Of a stretch of DNA of 48,325 nucleotides, positions 22,975-31,021 are shown piece by piece. Every line of letters starts with the position of its first letter. Positions within the stretch are counted from its first letter, which is position 1. Both the position numbers and the translations under genes were made by a program. The notes under the pieces were generated by a model. That model did no database searches and was not told the origin of the DNA. It worked only from the letters and a program-made list of their open reading frames with translations. Source of the DNA: a candidate division WOR-1 bacterium RIFCSPHIGHO2_01_FULL_53_15. GTDB taxonomy: Bacteria > Margulisbacteria > WOR-1 > O2-12-FULL-45-9 > XYB2-FULL-48-7. The stretch lies in assembly GCA_001772335.1 (NCBI GenBank), contig METM01000021.1:4931-53255 (forward strand). The letters run 5' to 3'.

Positions 22975-24624
22975 TCAGAAAGCGTCCGGCGGCGCCATCA
23001 GGATGCGGAAGGCATTCAGAATAGAGGTTGCCTGAGCGTCTGTGAACCCGGCCGCGATAAAGATTGTTCGCAGCGCCGTATTATTAGTCATGGCTGCATC
23101 CAGGGCGGCATTGTAGAGCACTAAGCGATCATTTATCTGTTGCGGGGTGGGAGGAGTCCCGGGTGTGCCGCCGGGGAAATTACCGCTCCAGAAATTCGGG
23201 CCCATATAGTACGGGGAGGCGGTATTTTGAAAACGATTCGTGAAGATCGGCTGCATGGCCGATTCCTGGCTCGAAAAATAAGTCATTCTCTGCAACTCGG
23301 TCAGGAAAGTCTGCATAAAATAGACCATGATGCGGTTGTTCGTATAGGAGGCGAACATCGCCTCCATCGAAGCCGGATCAAAGCCCTCTTTAATTTCCGG
23401 TTTAGCCGCCATGGGCGGGAAGAGAAAAGCGTCAAAGAAAGCTGTGCGCATATAAGTTGGGATGGCCTCCGGGCTGGTGCCGGGCGTGCTCATCAAACTT
23501 AACAATTCGGTTTTTATGGATTCCCGGCTGGCGGCAAAACTAGTGTAGACCGCGGCAGAAGCGGGATTATCCTTAAAGCTCTGTTTGCCGGAAGGAGCAA
23601 GTTGGGCGATCGTATCAGCGGCATTCCATTGGCCCAGGAACATATTGACCATTTTGTCGCCGGACATCCTCAGCTTGGCTTCTCTAAAGCTGTCATCGCC
23701 CGCAAGATCGGAATGTTCCCCCATTTCAGTTTCTATTGCCTTGTCTTTCATAGACTTAAGATCGGTGATTTGCTGGTCGCTCAACCCCAAAATATCCCTA
23801 GCATATGTACTCATCTCGGCTTCCATGCTGGCGAAGGCGCGATCCATTGCAGCGCGATCGGGCGGGGTTTTACTTTCAAAGGCCGCCCGCATGATCGGTT
23901 CGATATATGTCCGGCCAAGCTCAAAGCCCTTCTGGCGCAAGAGAGCCATGTTCGTATCTGAAATTCCCAAGGCCGTGCCGATCCCGGCTTCGGCCTCTTC
24001 CCCGCTCATGATGGAATCGCCCATGTCATCGATCATGCCTGGCGAATAATCTTTCATGCTTTCACTGGAAAACTTCCTGTCAACACTGCCGGAATAATCA
24101 AAGTCCTTGGGGTTTTTGCCTTTTTTGAAGGCGGCGCGGGCGATCAGGGCCTTCTTGTAGTCGCCTTTGCTGGCGGTGGGGGCATAACCCCGACTGCCAG
24201 CCTCCGGACTTAAACTGGGGATGACACAGCCGATGACAACCCCTTCCTTGGAGATCTCAACCATTAAGTTTGGCACGTAACCGCCGGTTGCCTTTAAGGC
24301 TTCCAGCGAAGCAACCGGCACGCGCACTTCGTAAGTGCCGTCGGGGGCGGTTGTGCCGCGGCCAAGCTCCTTGACTTCGTCACTGCCGGCCTCGCAGTAG
24401 CCGATCTTGACTTCAGCGGAGCCCAGGGCGTCGGCGAACGTCCGCAGGCCGAGGGTGGTGACGCCGACCGCCGTTGTGCCGCTAATTGCGACCGCCGAGC
24501 TGGCGGCGACCGTGGTGGTCGTGGCCGATGACGACGGCGTGGATGTCTGGCCGCAGCCGCCGCCAAACAGCGCGAAGCCGATGAGCCCGAACAGGAACCC
24601 GAACGCGATCACTTTCTTAAACAT
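22975..24624 (-). CDS. Lipoprotein of unknown function with N-terminal beta domain
   Basis: 549 residues. A lipoprotein signal is clear: MFKKVIAFGFLFGLIGFALF then GGGC as lipobox. A Ser/Thr/Ala linker follows (about 25-60). Residues 70-130 look like a small beta-sandwich of the carboxypeptidase-regulatory type (AEVKIGYCEAG...GTTAPDGTYEVRVPV). The remaining 400 residues are helical and Met-rich, with no family I recognise. AAGGGGGA precedes ATG 24624. It lies 21 bases after the small membrane protein gene at 24646-24783 and probably shares its leaderless promoter at 24989-25016. It ends in a strong terminator. Confidence 0.75.
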   Translation of the reverse strand: MFKKVIAFGFLFGLIGFALFGGGCGQTSTPSSSATTTTVAASSAVAISGTTAVGVTTLGLRTFADALGSAEVKIGYCEAGSDEVKELGRGTTAPDGTYEVRVPVASLEALKATGGYVPNLMVEISKEGVVIGCVIPSLSPEAGSRGYAPTASKGDYKKALIARAAFKKGKNPKDFDYSGSVDRKFSSESMKDYSPGMIDDMGDSIMSGEEAEAGIGTALGISDTNMALLRQKGFELGRTYIEPIMRAAFESKTPPDRAAMDRAFASMEAEMSTYARDILGLSDQQITDLKSMKDKAIETEMGEHSDLAGDDSFREAKLRMSGDKMVNMFLGQWNAADTIAQLAPSGKQSFKDNPASAAVYTSFAASRESIKTELLSLMSTPGTSPEAIPTYMRTAFFDAFLFPPMAAKPEIKEGFDPASMEAMFASYTNNRIMVYFMQTFLTELQRMTYFSSQESAMQPIFTNRFQNTASPYYMGPNFWSGNFPGGTPGTPPTPQQINDRLVLYNAALDAAMTNNTALRTIFIAAGFTDAQATSILNAFRILMAPPDAF

Positions 24625-24645
24625 TATTTTCCCCCTTCATTTTGT

Positions 24646-24783
24646 TCAAACTTTGCTGTGATGCAGAGGTTTTTTAGCTCTGCTTTCCTGAATGGTTATC
24701 AGAACGGCCATGATAATTCCAAAGATCAACAGGCCGGCCAGCGCGATCACTCCCGCCCAGGAGGGGTCCAAATTGTTTATCAT
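24646..24783 (-). CDS. Small membrane protein, cassette copy A, gene 2
   Basis: 45 residues. It reads MINNLDPSWAGVIALAGLL... with a single membrane helix (about 11-30) and a basic tail ending KKPLHHSKV. ATG 24783 is preceded by AAGGAGG, which lies in the last codons of gene 1; one base separates gene 1's stop from this start. Homologous in design to the 43- and 42-residue products at 47269 and 47828: a short acidic N-terminus, one helix, then a tail rich in Lys, Arg and His. Function unknown; a transmembrane accessory or regulator is only a guess. Confidence 0.75.
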   Translation of the reverse strand: MINNLDPSWAGVIALAGLLIFGIIMAVLITIQESRAKKPLHHSKV

Positions 24784-24784
24784 T

Positions 24785-24982
24785 TTAATCGTCCTCCTTT
24801 TCATCAGGCACAACGATCAATGCCGTAAAAACCAAAAGTGTGTAGATGAGAATGCTGAGAATCACGGCCAAAAAACTGATCTTCCCGGAAAGGAATTGTC
24901 CTAAAATGACCAAAGCAAAAACATATTCAGCGGCTTTGGTCAGGCTTTTTGCCAGGAGCTTTCTCTTCGCCGTTGTAAACAT
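24785..24982 (-). CDS. Small membrane protein, cassette copy A, gene 1
   Basis: 65 residues. N-terminal amphipathic helix with Lys (TTAKRKLLAKSLTKAAEY), two membrane helices (about 20-32 and 36-57) separated by a short SGK turn, and the acidic end EKEDD. Aligns along its whole length with the products at 47067 and 47621 (KLLA...A-(E/Q)...F(L/V/I)(S/T)G...KED). The acidic end is also the coding sequence of the ribosome site of gene 2. Promoter TTGACA-16-TATAAT ends 6 bases before ATG, so it is probably leaderless. Divergent from tig. Confidence 0.8.
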   Translation of the reverse strand: MFTTAKRKLLAKSLTKAAEYVFALVILGQFLSGKISFLAVILSILIYTLLVFTALIVVPDEKEDD

Positions 24983-24988
24983 GAAGGA

Positions 24989-25016
24989 ATTATACCCCTG
25001 CTTGCAAAATTGTCAA
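24989..25016 (-). promoter_or_regulatory. Promoter of small-membrane cassette A
   Basis: TTGACA (25016-25011), 16-base spacer, TATAAT (24994-24989), six bases to ATG 24982. It overlaps the divergent tig promoter at 25002-25030. Confidence 0.8.
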
Positions 25017-25030
25017 GTGGTTGGTACAAT
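25002..25030 (+). promoter_or_regulatory. Promoter of tig-clpP-lon
   Basis: TTGCAA (25002-25007), 17-base spacer, TACAAT (25025-25030) with TGG before it as an extended -10. The tig ATG at 25045 is 14 bases further, giving a leader of about 8 bases. Confidence 0.65.
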
Positions 25031-25044
25031 ATATTTCATCGGAC

Positions 25045-25896
25045 ATGAAAATCCTCACGCAAAAAAGGGAAGGCAACAGGGTTTCTTTTGAAATCGAAGA
25101 AACCTTCGAGCGTTTCCAAAAAAGCCATGACAAGTCCATGGCCGCCGCCGGCCAGGAGATCCGGATCGCCGGCTTCCGGCCGGGCAAAGCGCCTAAGAAC
25201 ATTTTAGAAAAATCGCTCAACCTTGATGCCGTGGCGGCCCGCGCGGCCCAGGACCTGATCGCCGAGCTCTATCCCGAGGTGATCGAAGCGGGCAAGATCG
25301 ATCCGGTCGATTATCCGAGCGTCGATATCGTCCAGCCGGCGGCGCAAGACAAGCCGTTCGTCTTTAAATTGACCGTTGAAGTTTACCCCGAGGTTAAGCT
25401 CGGCAAATACAAAGGCCTCAAGCTGGAGAAGAAAGAAGGCGACGACGCCGGCCTGAAAGACCAGGCGGTGGCCGCCGCTTCGGCCGAGGCCAAAGTCGAT
25501 ATCCCCGCCGCCATGGTCGAGCGGGAGATTAATGTCATGCTGGACGAACTCAGGGTCTCGCTGGGCCAGAGCGGCCTCACACTCGAGGATTACCTGCGCG
25601 GCGCCAAGAAGGAAGAAAAGACCCTGCGCGACGAGATGAAAAAATCAGCCGAGATCAGGGTGAAAGGCAAAGTCATTCTGCGGGCGGTGGGCGAGGCGGA
25701 AAAGCTGAAAGTTTCTGATGAGGAGATCCAGGCCGAGGTCAAAGCCATGGGCGCGGCGGAAGAAAAGATCGGCCCGGAGGTTAAAAAATACGTCGAAGAA
25801 TATCTCTTGAGAAAAAAAGCGCTCGATCTCCTGATCGAGAAAGCGAGCGTCAAGTTTCTCGACCGAGCTCGAAACAAGGAGGAGAAAAAATCATGA
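25045..25896 (+). CDS. tig: Trigger factor lacking the PPIase domain
   Basis: 283 residues from ATG 25045, chosen over the TTG at 25021 which falls in the promoter. Ribosome-associated chaperone. The N-terminal ribosome-binding domain is complete: [16 protein letters not shown] carries the signature FRxGxxP (near 51-57) and the strand [14 protein letters not shown] closes it (near 120-133). The chain then passes after about 10 residues into the C-terminal chaperone arms ([17 protein letters not shown]...). The FKBP-like prolyl isomerase insert of the usual 430-residue protein is absent. The C-terminus [13 protein letters not shown] is encoded by a palindrome also found at the lon end. It overlaps clpP by four bases (ATGA). 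Confidence 0.88.
   Translation: MKILTQKREGNRVSFEIEETFERFQKSHDKSMAAAGQEIRIAGFRPGKAPKNILEKSLNLDAVAARAAQDLIAELYPEVIEAGKIDPVDYPSVDIVQPAAQDKPFVFKLTVEVYPEVKLGKYKGLKLEKKEGDDAGLKDQAVAAASAEAKVDIPAAMVEREINVMLDELRVSLGQSGLTLEDYLRGAKKEEKTLRDEMKKSAEIRVKGKVILRAVGEAEKLKVSDEEIQAEVKAMGAAEEKIGPEVKKYVEEYLLRKKALDLLIEKASVKFLDRARNKEEKKS
25855..25874. repeat. Palindromic element in the tig 3' codons
   Basis: TTTCTCGACCGAGCTCGAAA. Arms TTT-CGA/TCG-AAA. Compared with the lon element at 28898, the outer pairs TTT/AAA replace CCC/GGG, while the reading frame (LDRAR) is the same. Confidence 0.6.
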
Positions 25897-26516
25897 TCGA
25901 GAAAGCCCAGATGATTCCGATGGTCGTTGAGCAGAGCGCCAGGGGTGAGCGGGCCTTTGATATCTATTCCCGCCTGCTCAAAGACCGGATAATTTTTGTC
26001 GGCGGGCCGGTTGACGACGACGTGGCCAACCTGATCATTGCCCAACTGCTGTTCCTCCAGTCCGAGGACGCCAACAAAGACACATATATGTATATCAATT
26101 CGCCGGGCGGCGTGGTGACGGCGGGACTCGCCATCTACGACACGATGCAGTATCTCTCAACGCCAATCTCAACGATCTGCATCGGCCAGGCGGCTTCGAT
26201 GGGGGCGCTCCTCCTGGCCGCCGGCGAAAAGGGGAAGCGCTTTGCTCTGCCCAACGCGCGGATCATGATCCACCAGCCGCTAGGCGGCGCGCAGGGGGCG
26301 GCGACCGACATCGAGATCCAGACGCAGGAGATCCTGCGCATCAAAAAACTCTTGAACGAGATCCTGGCCAAGCACAGCGGCCAGGCGCTGGCCAAAGTCG
26401 AAAAAGACACCGACCGCGATTTCTACTTGGGGGCCGACGAAGCGCTCAAATACGGCATCATCGACGAAGTCATCACCTCGATTAAGGGCAGTAAGGCTTC
26501 CGAAAAGAAAAAATAG
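25893..26516 (+). CDS. clpP: ATP-dependent Clp protease proteolytic subunit
   Basis: 207 residues. Catalytic triad visible: S102 in [12 protein letters not shown]127 in MIHQPLGG, D176 in [14 protein letters not shown]. The N-terminal [29 protein letters not shown] is typical for ClpP after short or no propeptide. The heptamer rings associate with ClpX or ClpC ATPases. The ribosome site AGGAGGAG is inside the tig tail. In many bacteria the order is tig-clpP-clpX-lon; here clpX is missing and lon follows directly. Confidence 0.96.
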   Translation: MIEKAQMIPMVVEQSARGERAFDIYSRLLKDRIIFVGGPVDDDVANLIIAQLLFLQSEDANKDTYMYINSPGGVVTAGLAIYDTMQYLSTPISTICIGQAASMGALLLAAGEKGKRFALPNARIMIHQPLGGAQGAATDIEIQTQEILRIKKLLNEILAKHSGQALAKVEKDTDRDFYLGADEALKYGIIDEVITSIKGSKASEKKK

Positions 26517-26518
26517 GC

Positions 26519-28984
26519 ATGCCTGAACAAAAGCCGGACAAACAGAGACCCGAAAAACTCTCGGAGTGGAAGGAGGAGCTGCCGCTCATCCCCCTGCGCA
26601 ACATGGTCGTTTTTCCGCAGATGATCGTGCCGCTCTTCATCGGCCGCAACAAGTCGGTCAAAGCCCTCGAAGACACGCTGGCCAAAGAGAAGATGGTCGT
26701 CTTCGCCTCGCAGAAGAACGAGGAGGTCGAAGAGCCCGGCCCCAAGGACATCGTCTCGATCGGCACGCTCTCTGAGATCGTCCAGATGCTCTCGCTCCCC
26801 GACGGCACAACCAAAGTCCTCGTCGAGGGGATCTGCCGCGTCAGGATCGAAAAATTCACCCAGGAAACCCCGTACTACCGGGTGGCCGTCGCGCGCGTCC
26901 CCGAGCCGGAAGAATTCTCATCCGAGGCCGAGGCCCTCGTGCGGGTGGTCATCAAGCAGTTCGAGAATTATGTCAAGCTCAACCGCCGCATCCCGTCGGA
27001 GACGCTGATGTCGATCATCAACGTCGACAACCCCGGCCGGCTGGCCGACCTCATCTCATCGTACCTGACGCTCAAGGTCGACGAAAAGCAGGCGATACTC
27101 GAGGCGCTCACCCCCGAAAAGCGGCTGAAGAAGCTCTCCGACATACTGGAAAAGGAGATCGAGGTCTTGAACGTCGAGAAAAAACTCCAGGGCAAGGTGC
27201 GCAAGCAGATCGAAAAGGTCCAGAAAGAATATTATCTCAAGGAGAAACTGCGCGCCATCCAGGAGGAGTTAGGCGAAGAAGACGAATTCGCCGAGCCGGA
27301 GCTGGCCGACCTGCGCAAAAAGCTCGAGGCGGCCAAACTGCCGCCGGAGATAAAAGAGAAGGCGGAAAAAGAGTTAGAGCGGCTCGGCCGGATGCCGCCG
27401 ATGGCCTCCGAGTCGTCCGTCATCAGGACCTATCTTGACTGGCTGATCGAGCTCCCCTGGAAGAAAAAGAGCAAGAGTAAGCTCGACATCGCCGAAGTGG
27501 AAAAGATCTTGAACGATGACCACTACGGCCTGGAAAAAGTCAAAGAGCGGATCCTCGAATATTTTGCCGTCCTCTCGCTGACGGGCAAGATGGGCGGCAC
27601 GATCCTTTGCCTCGTGGGCCCGCCCGGCGTCGGCAAAACCTCGGTCGCCCGTTCGATCGCCCGCGCCATGGGGCGCAAATTTACCAGAGTGGCGTTAGGC
27701 GGCATCCGGGACGAGGCGGAGATCCGCGGCCACCGGCGCACCTATGTCGGCTCGCTCCCCGGCCGCGTCATCCAGTCGATCCACAAAGCCGGCGTGAGCA
27801 ACCCCGTCTTTCTTTTGGACGAAGTCGACAAGATGGGGAACGATTTTCGCGGCGACCCGGCCGCGGCGCTCCTTGAAGTCCTCGACCCCGAGATGAACAA
27901 GGAATTCTCCGACCACTATCTTGAAGTGGCCTTTGATCTCTCCGACGTCTTCTTTATCACCACCGCCAACACGCGCGAGCCGATCCCGCGCCCTCTCCAG
28001 GACCGGATGGAGATCATCGAGATGTCGGGCTACACCGAGGAAGAAAAGCTCGGCATCGCCAAGGGGTATCTTTTGCCGCGCGAGCTGGAAAAGCACGGCC
28101 TCAAGAAAAGCAAGGTCGAGTTCGGCGAAGACGCCCTGCAGGAGATCATCCGCGAATACACGCGCGAGGCCGGCGTCCGGAACCTGGAGCGCGAGATCGC
28201 GACGATACTGCGCAAGATCGCGACGAAGATCGTCAAAGGCAAAGAGGACGCGAAGTTCAACATTAAAAAGACCGACTTGTTCGAATACCTGGGCGCGCCG
28301 CGCTACCGCTTTGGCCTGGCCGAGGAGAAGGACCAGGTCGGGACGGCGACCGGGCTGGTCTGGACCGAGGTCGGCGGCGACACCGTGCCGATCGAGGTGA
28401 CGGTCATGCCGGGGCGGGGGAACTTGACTTTAACCGGCCAATTAGGCGATGTCATGCAGGAGTCGGCCAAGGCGGCCATGAGTTTTGTCCGCTCCAGGGC
28501 CAAGGAGCTCGGCCTCGAGGAGAACTTTTACCGCAAATTCGACATCCACATCCACGTGCCGGAAGGGGCGGTGCCCAAAGACGGCCCCTCGGCCGGGATC
28601 ACGATCGCGACGGCGCTCACCTCGGCCCTTTCGGGCAACCCGGTGCGCCGCGATGTGGCGATGACCGGCGAGATCACCCTGCGCGGCAAGGTGTTGCCCA
28701 TCGGCGGGCTGAAAGAGAAACTGCTGGCCGCGCGCCGCGCCGGCATCAAGGATGTCATCATCCCTAAAGAGAACAAGAAAGATATCGATGAGATAAAAAA
28801 GGAGCTCCCACCCGACCTTAATATCAATTTTGCCAAAGAGATGGACGATGTGTTAAAAATTGCATTGGCGGGGAAAGGGAAGAGGACGGAGGAGAAGTCC
28901 CTCGACAGAGCTCGGGACAAGGAGAAAGAAGAGAAGCCGCTCAAATACCTCCCCGGGCCCCAGCCGCCGCAGATGTACGCTTAA
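26519..28984 (+). CDS. lon: ATP-dependent protease Lon
   Basis: 821 residues. N-terminal LonN domain ([23 protein letters not shown], 21-43 region, through about 215), AAA+ with Walker [10 protein letters not shown] (367-375) and the [10 protein letters not shown] Walker B, and protease domain with the Ser-Lys dyad S691 ([11 protein letters not shown]) and K732 ([10 protein letters not shown]). The hexameric enzyme degrades misfolded and regulatory proteins. The last 35 residues are a charged low-complexity tail containing [10 protein letters not shown] encoded by a palindrome, outside the conserved domain. Starts 2 bases after clpP with only a weak ribosome site. Confidence 0.97.
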   Translation: MPEQKPDKQRPEKLSEWKEELPLIPLRNMVVFPQMIVPLFIGRNKSVKALEDTLAKEKMVVFASQKNEEVEEPGPKDIVSIGTLSEIVQMLSLPDGTTKVLVEGICRVRIEKFTQETPYYRVAVARVPEPEEFSSEAEALVRVVIKQFENYVKLNRRIPSETLMSIINVDNPGRLADLISSYLTLKVDEKQAILEALTPEKRLKKLSDILEKEIEVLNVEKKLQGKVRKQIEKVQKEYYLKEKLRAIQEELGEEDEFAEPELADLRKKLEAAKLPPEIKEKAEKELERLGRMPPMASESSVIRTYLDWLIELPWKKKSKSKLDIAEVEKILNDDHYGLEKVKERILEYFAVLSLTGKMGGTILCLVGPPGVGKTSVARSIARAMGRKFTRVALGGIRDEAEIRGHRRTYVGSLPGRVIQSIHKAGVSNPVFLLDEVDKMGNDFRGDPAAALLEVLDPEMNKEFSDHYLEVAFDLSDVFFITTANTREPIPRPLQDRMEIIEMSGYTEEEKLGIAKGYLLPRELEKHGLKKSKVEFGEDALQEIIREYTREAGVRNLEREIATILRKIATKIVKGKEDAKFNIKKTDLFEYLGAPRYRFGLAEEKDQVGTATGLVWTEVGGDTVPIEVTVMPGRGNLTLTGQLGDVMQESAKAAMSFVRSRAKELGLEENFYRKFDIHIHVPEGAVPKDGPSAGITIATALTSALSGNPVRRDVAMTGEITLRGKVLPIGGLKEKLLAARRAGIKDVIIPKENKKDIDEIKKELPPDLNINFAKEMDDVLKIALAGKGKRTEEKSLDRARDKEKEEKPLKYLPGPQPPQMYA
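28898..28917. repeat. Palindromic element in the lon 3' codons
   Basis: TCCCTCGACAGAGCTCGGGA, in frame in the tail of lon, followed by ACAAGGAG just as the tig copy is followed by CAAGGAG. Confidence 0.65.
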
Positions 28985-28997
28985 CTTTGGAGGTGCC

Positions 28998-29906
28998 ATG
29001 GTGAGATTTTTCGTAGTTGTCAGTTGTTTGTTGTTAGCCGTTAGTTTGCTGGGGTGCAGTGAGAAGATCGAAAACAGTTATTTCTATTACGGTCCCGGCT
29101 GGACGCGGTTGAATAAGGTTGCCTTCATCACGGGCCTGCAGAGCGTGAGGAAAGACGCGATCGGCACCCAGCTCGGGTCGACTTACACCGAGACGCTGAC
29201 GACGATGGAGGCGGACGGGACCGGCGCGAGCGTCCTCTTTGACGTGACCGGCGCGCCGCCGTATCATATTTCAAGCTCACCGACGACCGACTACATCGCC
29301 TACCTGGACGGCCTGCGCGGCGGGCTTTTTGCCAAAGTGGTCATACGGAACATCGCTGCCGGGGCTCATACCGGGGCCGACGCAATTGAACTGGCTTTCA
29401 ATCCAGGCATCGTGTCATTTGACTGGTCCAATAACGCGCTTAAGATCGTCTACGTGACGACGACGGAGGTCCACACAGTGAATCTTGACGGGACCGGGGA
29501 CACGGCGGTTGAAACAGGTTTAACCGATGTCTCTTTTGTGACGTGGAAATACGGAACGAAGGTTGCTTTTGTGCACGTTTCGGGCGGCAATTCGATCCTT
29601 TCCTTGAAGAACGGCGACGGCACCGGTGCGCGCACCGACCTGGCTGTTGCGGCGTCGGTCAATAAGCCGCAAATATCTTCGGCCAACACCAATCTCATCT
29701 ACGGTATTGCCGGCGGGGCTTTATGCAGTGTCGACATCAGCGCGGGGACTCCCGCTACGACCGAGGTGTTGGGAAGTTTTGCGGGGGAACTGCCCCGTCT
29801 CTCTCCCGACGCGACAAAAGTCGTTTACAGCAAGGCCAGCGAAGACACGGGTGTTTATTTGATCGATCTAACGGCCGCGACAAAGGCGGAGACGAAGATC
29901 AAGTAG
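28998..29906 (+). CDS. Lipoprotein with TolB/WD40-like beta-propeller repeats
   Basis: 302 residues from ATG 28998, supported by GGAGGT 4 bases upstream and by the signal peptide; longer frames run into lon. Lipobox LLGC (near 17-20). The body has recurring propeller-like blade motifs such as SSSPTTDYIAYLDGL, DWSNNALKIVYVTT and RLSPDATKVVYSKA, the last matching the TolB/PD40 consensus, so it is probably a periplasmic propeller anchored to a membrane. The third gene after clpP and lon; common transcription is possible but a functional link is not shown. Confidence 0.75.
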   Translation: MVRFFVVVSCLLLAVSLLGCSEKIENSYFYYGPGWTRLNKVAFITGLQSVRKDAIGTQLGSTYTETLTTMEADGTGASVLFDVTGAPPYHISSSPTTDYIAYLDGLRGGLFAKVVIRNIAAGAHTGADAIELAFNPGIVSFDWSNNALKIVYVTTTEVHTVNLDGTGDTAVETGLTDVSFVTWKYGTKVAFVHVSGGNSILSLKNGDGTGARTDLAVAASVNKPQISSANTNLIYGIAGGALCSVDISAGTPATTEVLGSFAGELPRLSPDATKVVYSKASEDTGVYLIDLTAATKAETKIK

Positions 29907-29910
29907 GCTA

Positions 29911-29972
29911 TCAGGGGATCGGGTTATCAGGAAGTGGATATCGGGAGAGCAGGGTATCAGGGAATCAGGTAA
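29911..29972. repeat. Degenerate octamer repeat tract (CTGATNCC type)
   Basis: Run of near-repeats around ATCAGGGGATC and TATCAGGAAG, reverse complementary to the tract at 47496-47545. They share, for example, the CACTTCCTGAT segment. Confidence 0.65.
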
Positions 29973-29980
29973 AAATTACG

Positions 29981-30385
29981 CTAAAAATTGACACCCAGAG
30001 CGGATAAATATCGTTTCATTTCTTTCACGAATGCTTCAGCTTCGACTGAAGCGCTGTCGGCCGTTTCTTTATCTATAGCAGAAAACACTTCGTAATCCCC
30101 GTTTTCCCGGTTTTCCTTTAAAGTGGACAAATATTTGCCGAACTTTTTATCGAACTTGCCTGACTTAACAAAATGCAGGCCGAATAAATTGACCAGACCG
30201 CTATGGGTATCGGCGGTCAGCCCTTCGGAAAGAAGCAGGGCGGAAGCGGCGTGGAAGGCGGCATAATAGGCCCGCGAGACCGCGTCATCATAAGAGCCGT
30301 CCGCTATCAGATTCTTAACCGAAACGAGTTTTTCCTCGGCTTTGGCCAAATAACCCCTGATCAGTTCCTCGGTTTTTTTATCCAA
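29981..30385 (-). CDS. HEPN-domain protein, toxin of a MNT/HEPN pair
   Basis: 134 residues, all-helical. The segment SRAYYAAFHAASALL (near 38-52) and NRENGDYE (near 92-99) are the conserved HEPN positions; HEPN proteins in such pairs are RNases or targets of AMP addition. It follows the nucleotidyltransferase gene with an 8-base overlap, so the two are co-translated. Such pairs act as toxin-antitoxin systems in which the MNT partner modifies the HEPN toxin. The catalytic RxxxxxH form in this subgroup is less canonical, so RNase activity is inferred only. Confidence 0.8.
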   Translation of the reverse strand: MDKKTEELIRGYLAKAEEKLVSVKNLIADGSYDDAVSRAYYAAFHAASALLLSEGLTADTHSGLVNLFGLHFVKSGKFDKKFGKYLSTLKENRENGDYEVFSAIDKETADSASVEAEAFVKEMKRYLSALGVNF

Positions 30386-30692
30386 TTTTTATCCCCTCCT
30401 TTAAAACGTTGCCCATAAAAGGGGTTGGTATATTCGAAAGGCGTTTAAACTCGGCCTGGGGAAAAACCTTTAAAGAGATATATCGGCCTGTTTTCAAAAG
30501 AGTGTCGAAAGCCGACTCGATCAGCCGATCCTTCAGCGACAGGTCTTTTTCCTTGGTCACCACCAGAACGTCATAATCGGAGTCCGGCCGAAAATCCTGG
30601 CGCGCCCGGGAACCGAAAAGGTAGATCGCGTTTATTTTTTGATTTAATGGTTTTATTTCCGCGAGAAAACTTGAGATGGTTTCGTCTTGCAT
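30378..30692 (-). CDS. MNT-domain nucleotidyltransferase, antitoxin partner
   Basis: 104 residues. Minimal nucleotidyltransferase: G27-S28, ten residues, then D39-x-D41 in GSRARQDFRPDSDYDVLVV, the polymerase-beta-like metal site. It likely AMPylates the HEPN partner. The promoter TTGCTC-17-TAAAAT with extended TGT ends six bases before ATG 30692, and no ribosome site is seen, so the transcript is probably leaderless. Confidence 0.85.
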   Translation of the reverse strand: MQDETISSFLAEIKPLNQKINAIYLFGSRARQDFRPDSDYDVLVVTKEKDLSLKDRLIESAFDTLLKTGRYISLKVFPQAEFKRLSNIPTPFMGNVLKEGIKIG

Positions 30693-30698
30693 GCGAAA

Positions 30699-30727
30699 AT
30701 TTTAACACATAATGAAGAAAGGAGCAA
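30699..30727 (-). promoter_or_regulatory. Promoter of the MNT/HEPN pair, leaderless geometry
   Basis: TTGCTC (30727-30722), 17-base spacer, TGT, TAAAAT (30704-30699), six bases to ATG 30692. Confidence 0.65.
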
Positions 30728-30747
30728 GATGGCCGAATTGTCACGAA

Positions 30748-31020
30748 TTAGCGGTTGTAATTCGCCAGGCCGCCAAGGTTGTTGCCGAACCGGCCGTCGC
30801 CGTCGTCAGTCGTCGCGTCGATGACATAGGCGTCGATCTGATCGGGACCGACGACAAAGATGGTGTTCCAGGCGTGAGTCGATGAAAAGCTGTAATCGGC
30901 GTAAGCGTTGGCCAAACGCGGATTGATCTCTTTGACCGCGTCAAAAAAAGCGGCGAAGAGGGCGGTGCCAGGCAAGGCTTGAGAAAGATTTCACGCCGAT
31001 CGATCCTTTCCGTTTTCCAT
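30748..31020 (-). pseudogene. Remnant of a transglutaminase-like protein
   Basis: After the TPR gene's stop, ATG 31020 opens a short frame that ends at a TGA after nine codons. The same frame then continues as about 79 codons to 30748. This second part reads SSTHAWNTIFV...AYVIDATTDDGDG, which resembles the His and Asp parts of a transglutaminase-like catalytic domain (HAWN...DAT). The cysteine part is missing, so this looks like a truncated or decayed gene. A short functional protein from a TTG at 30975 cannot be ruled out, and the similarity is judged by eye. Confidence 0.4.
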
Positions 31021-31021
31021 C

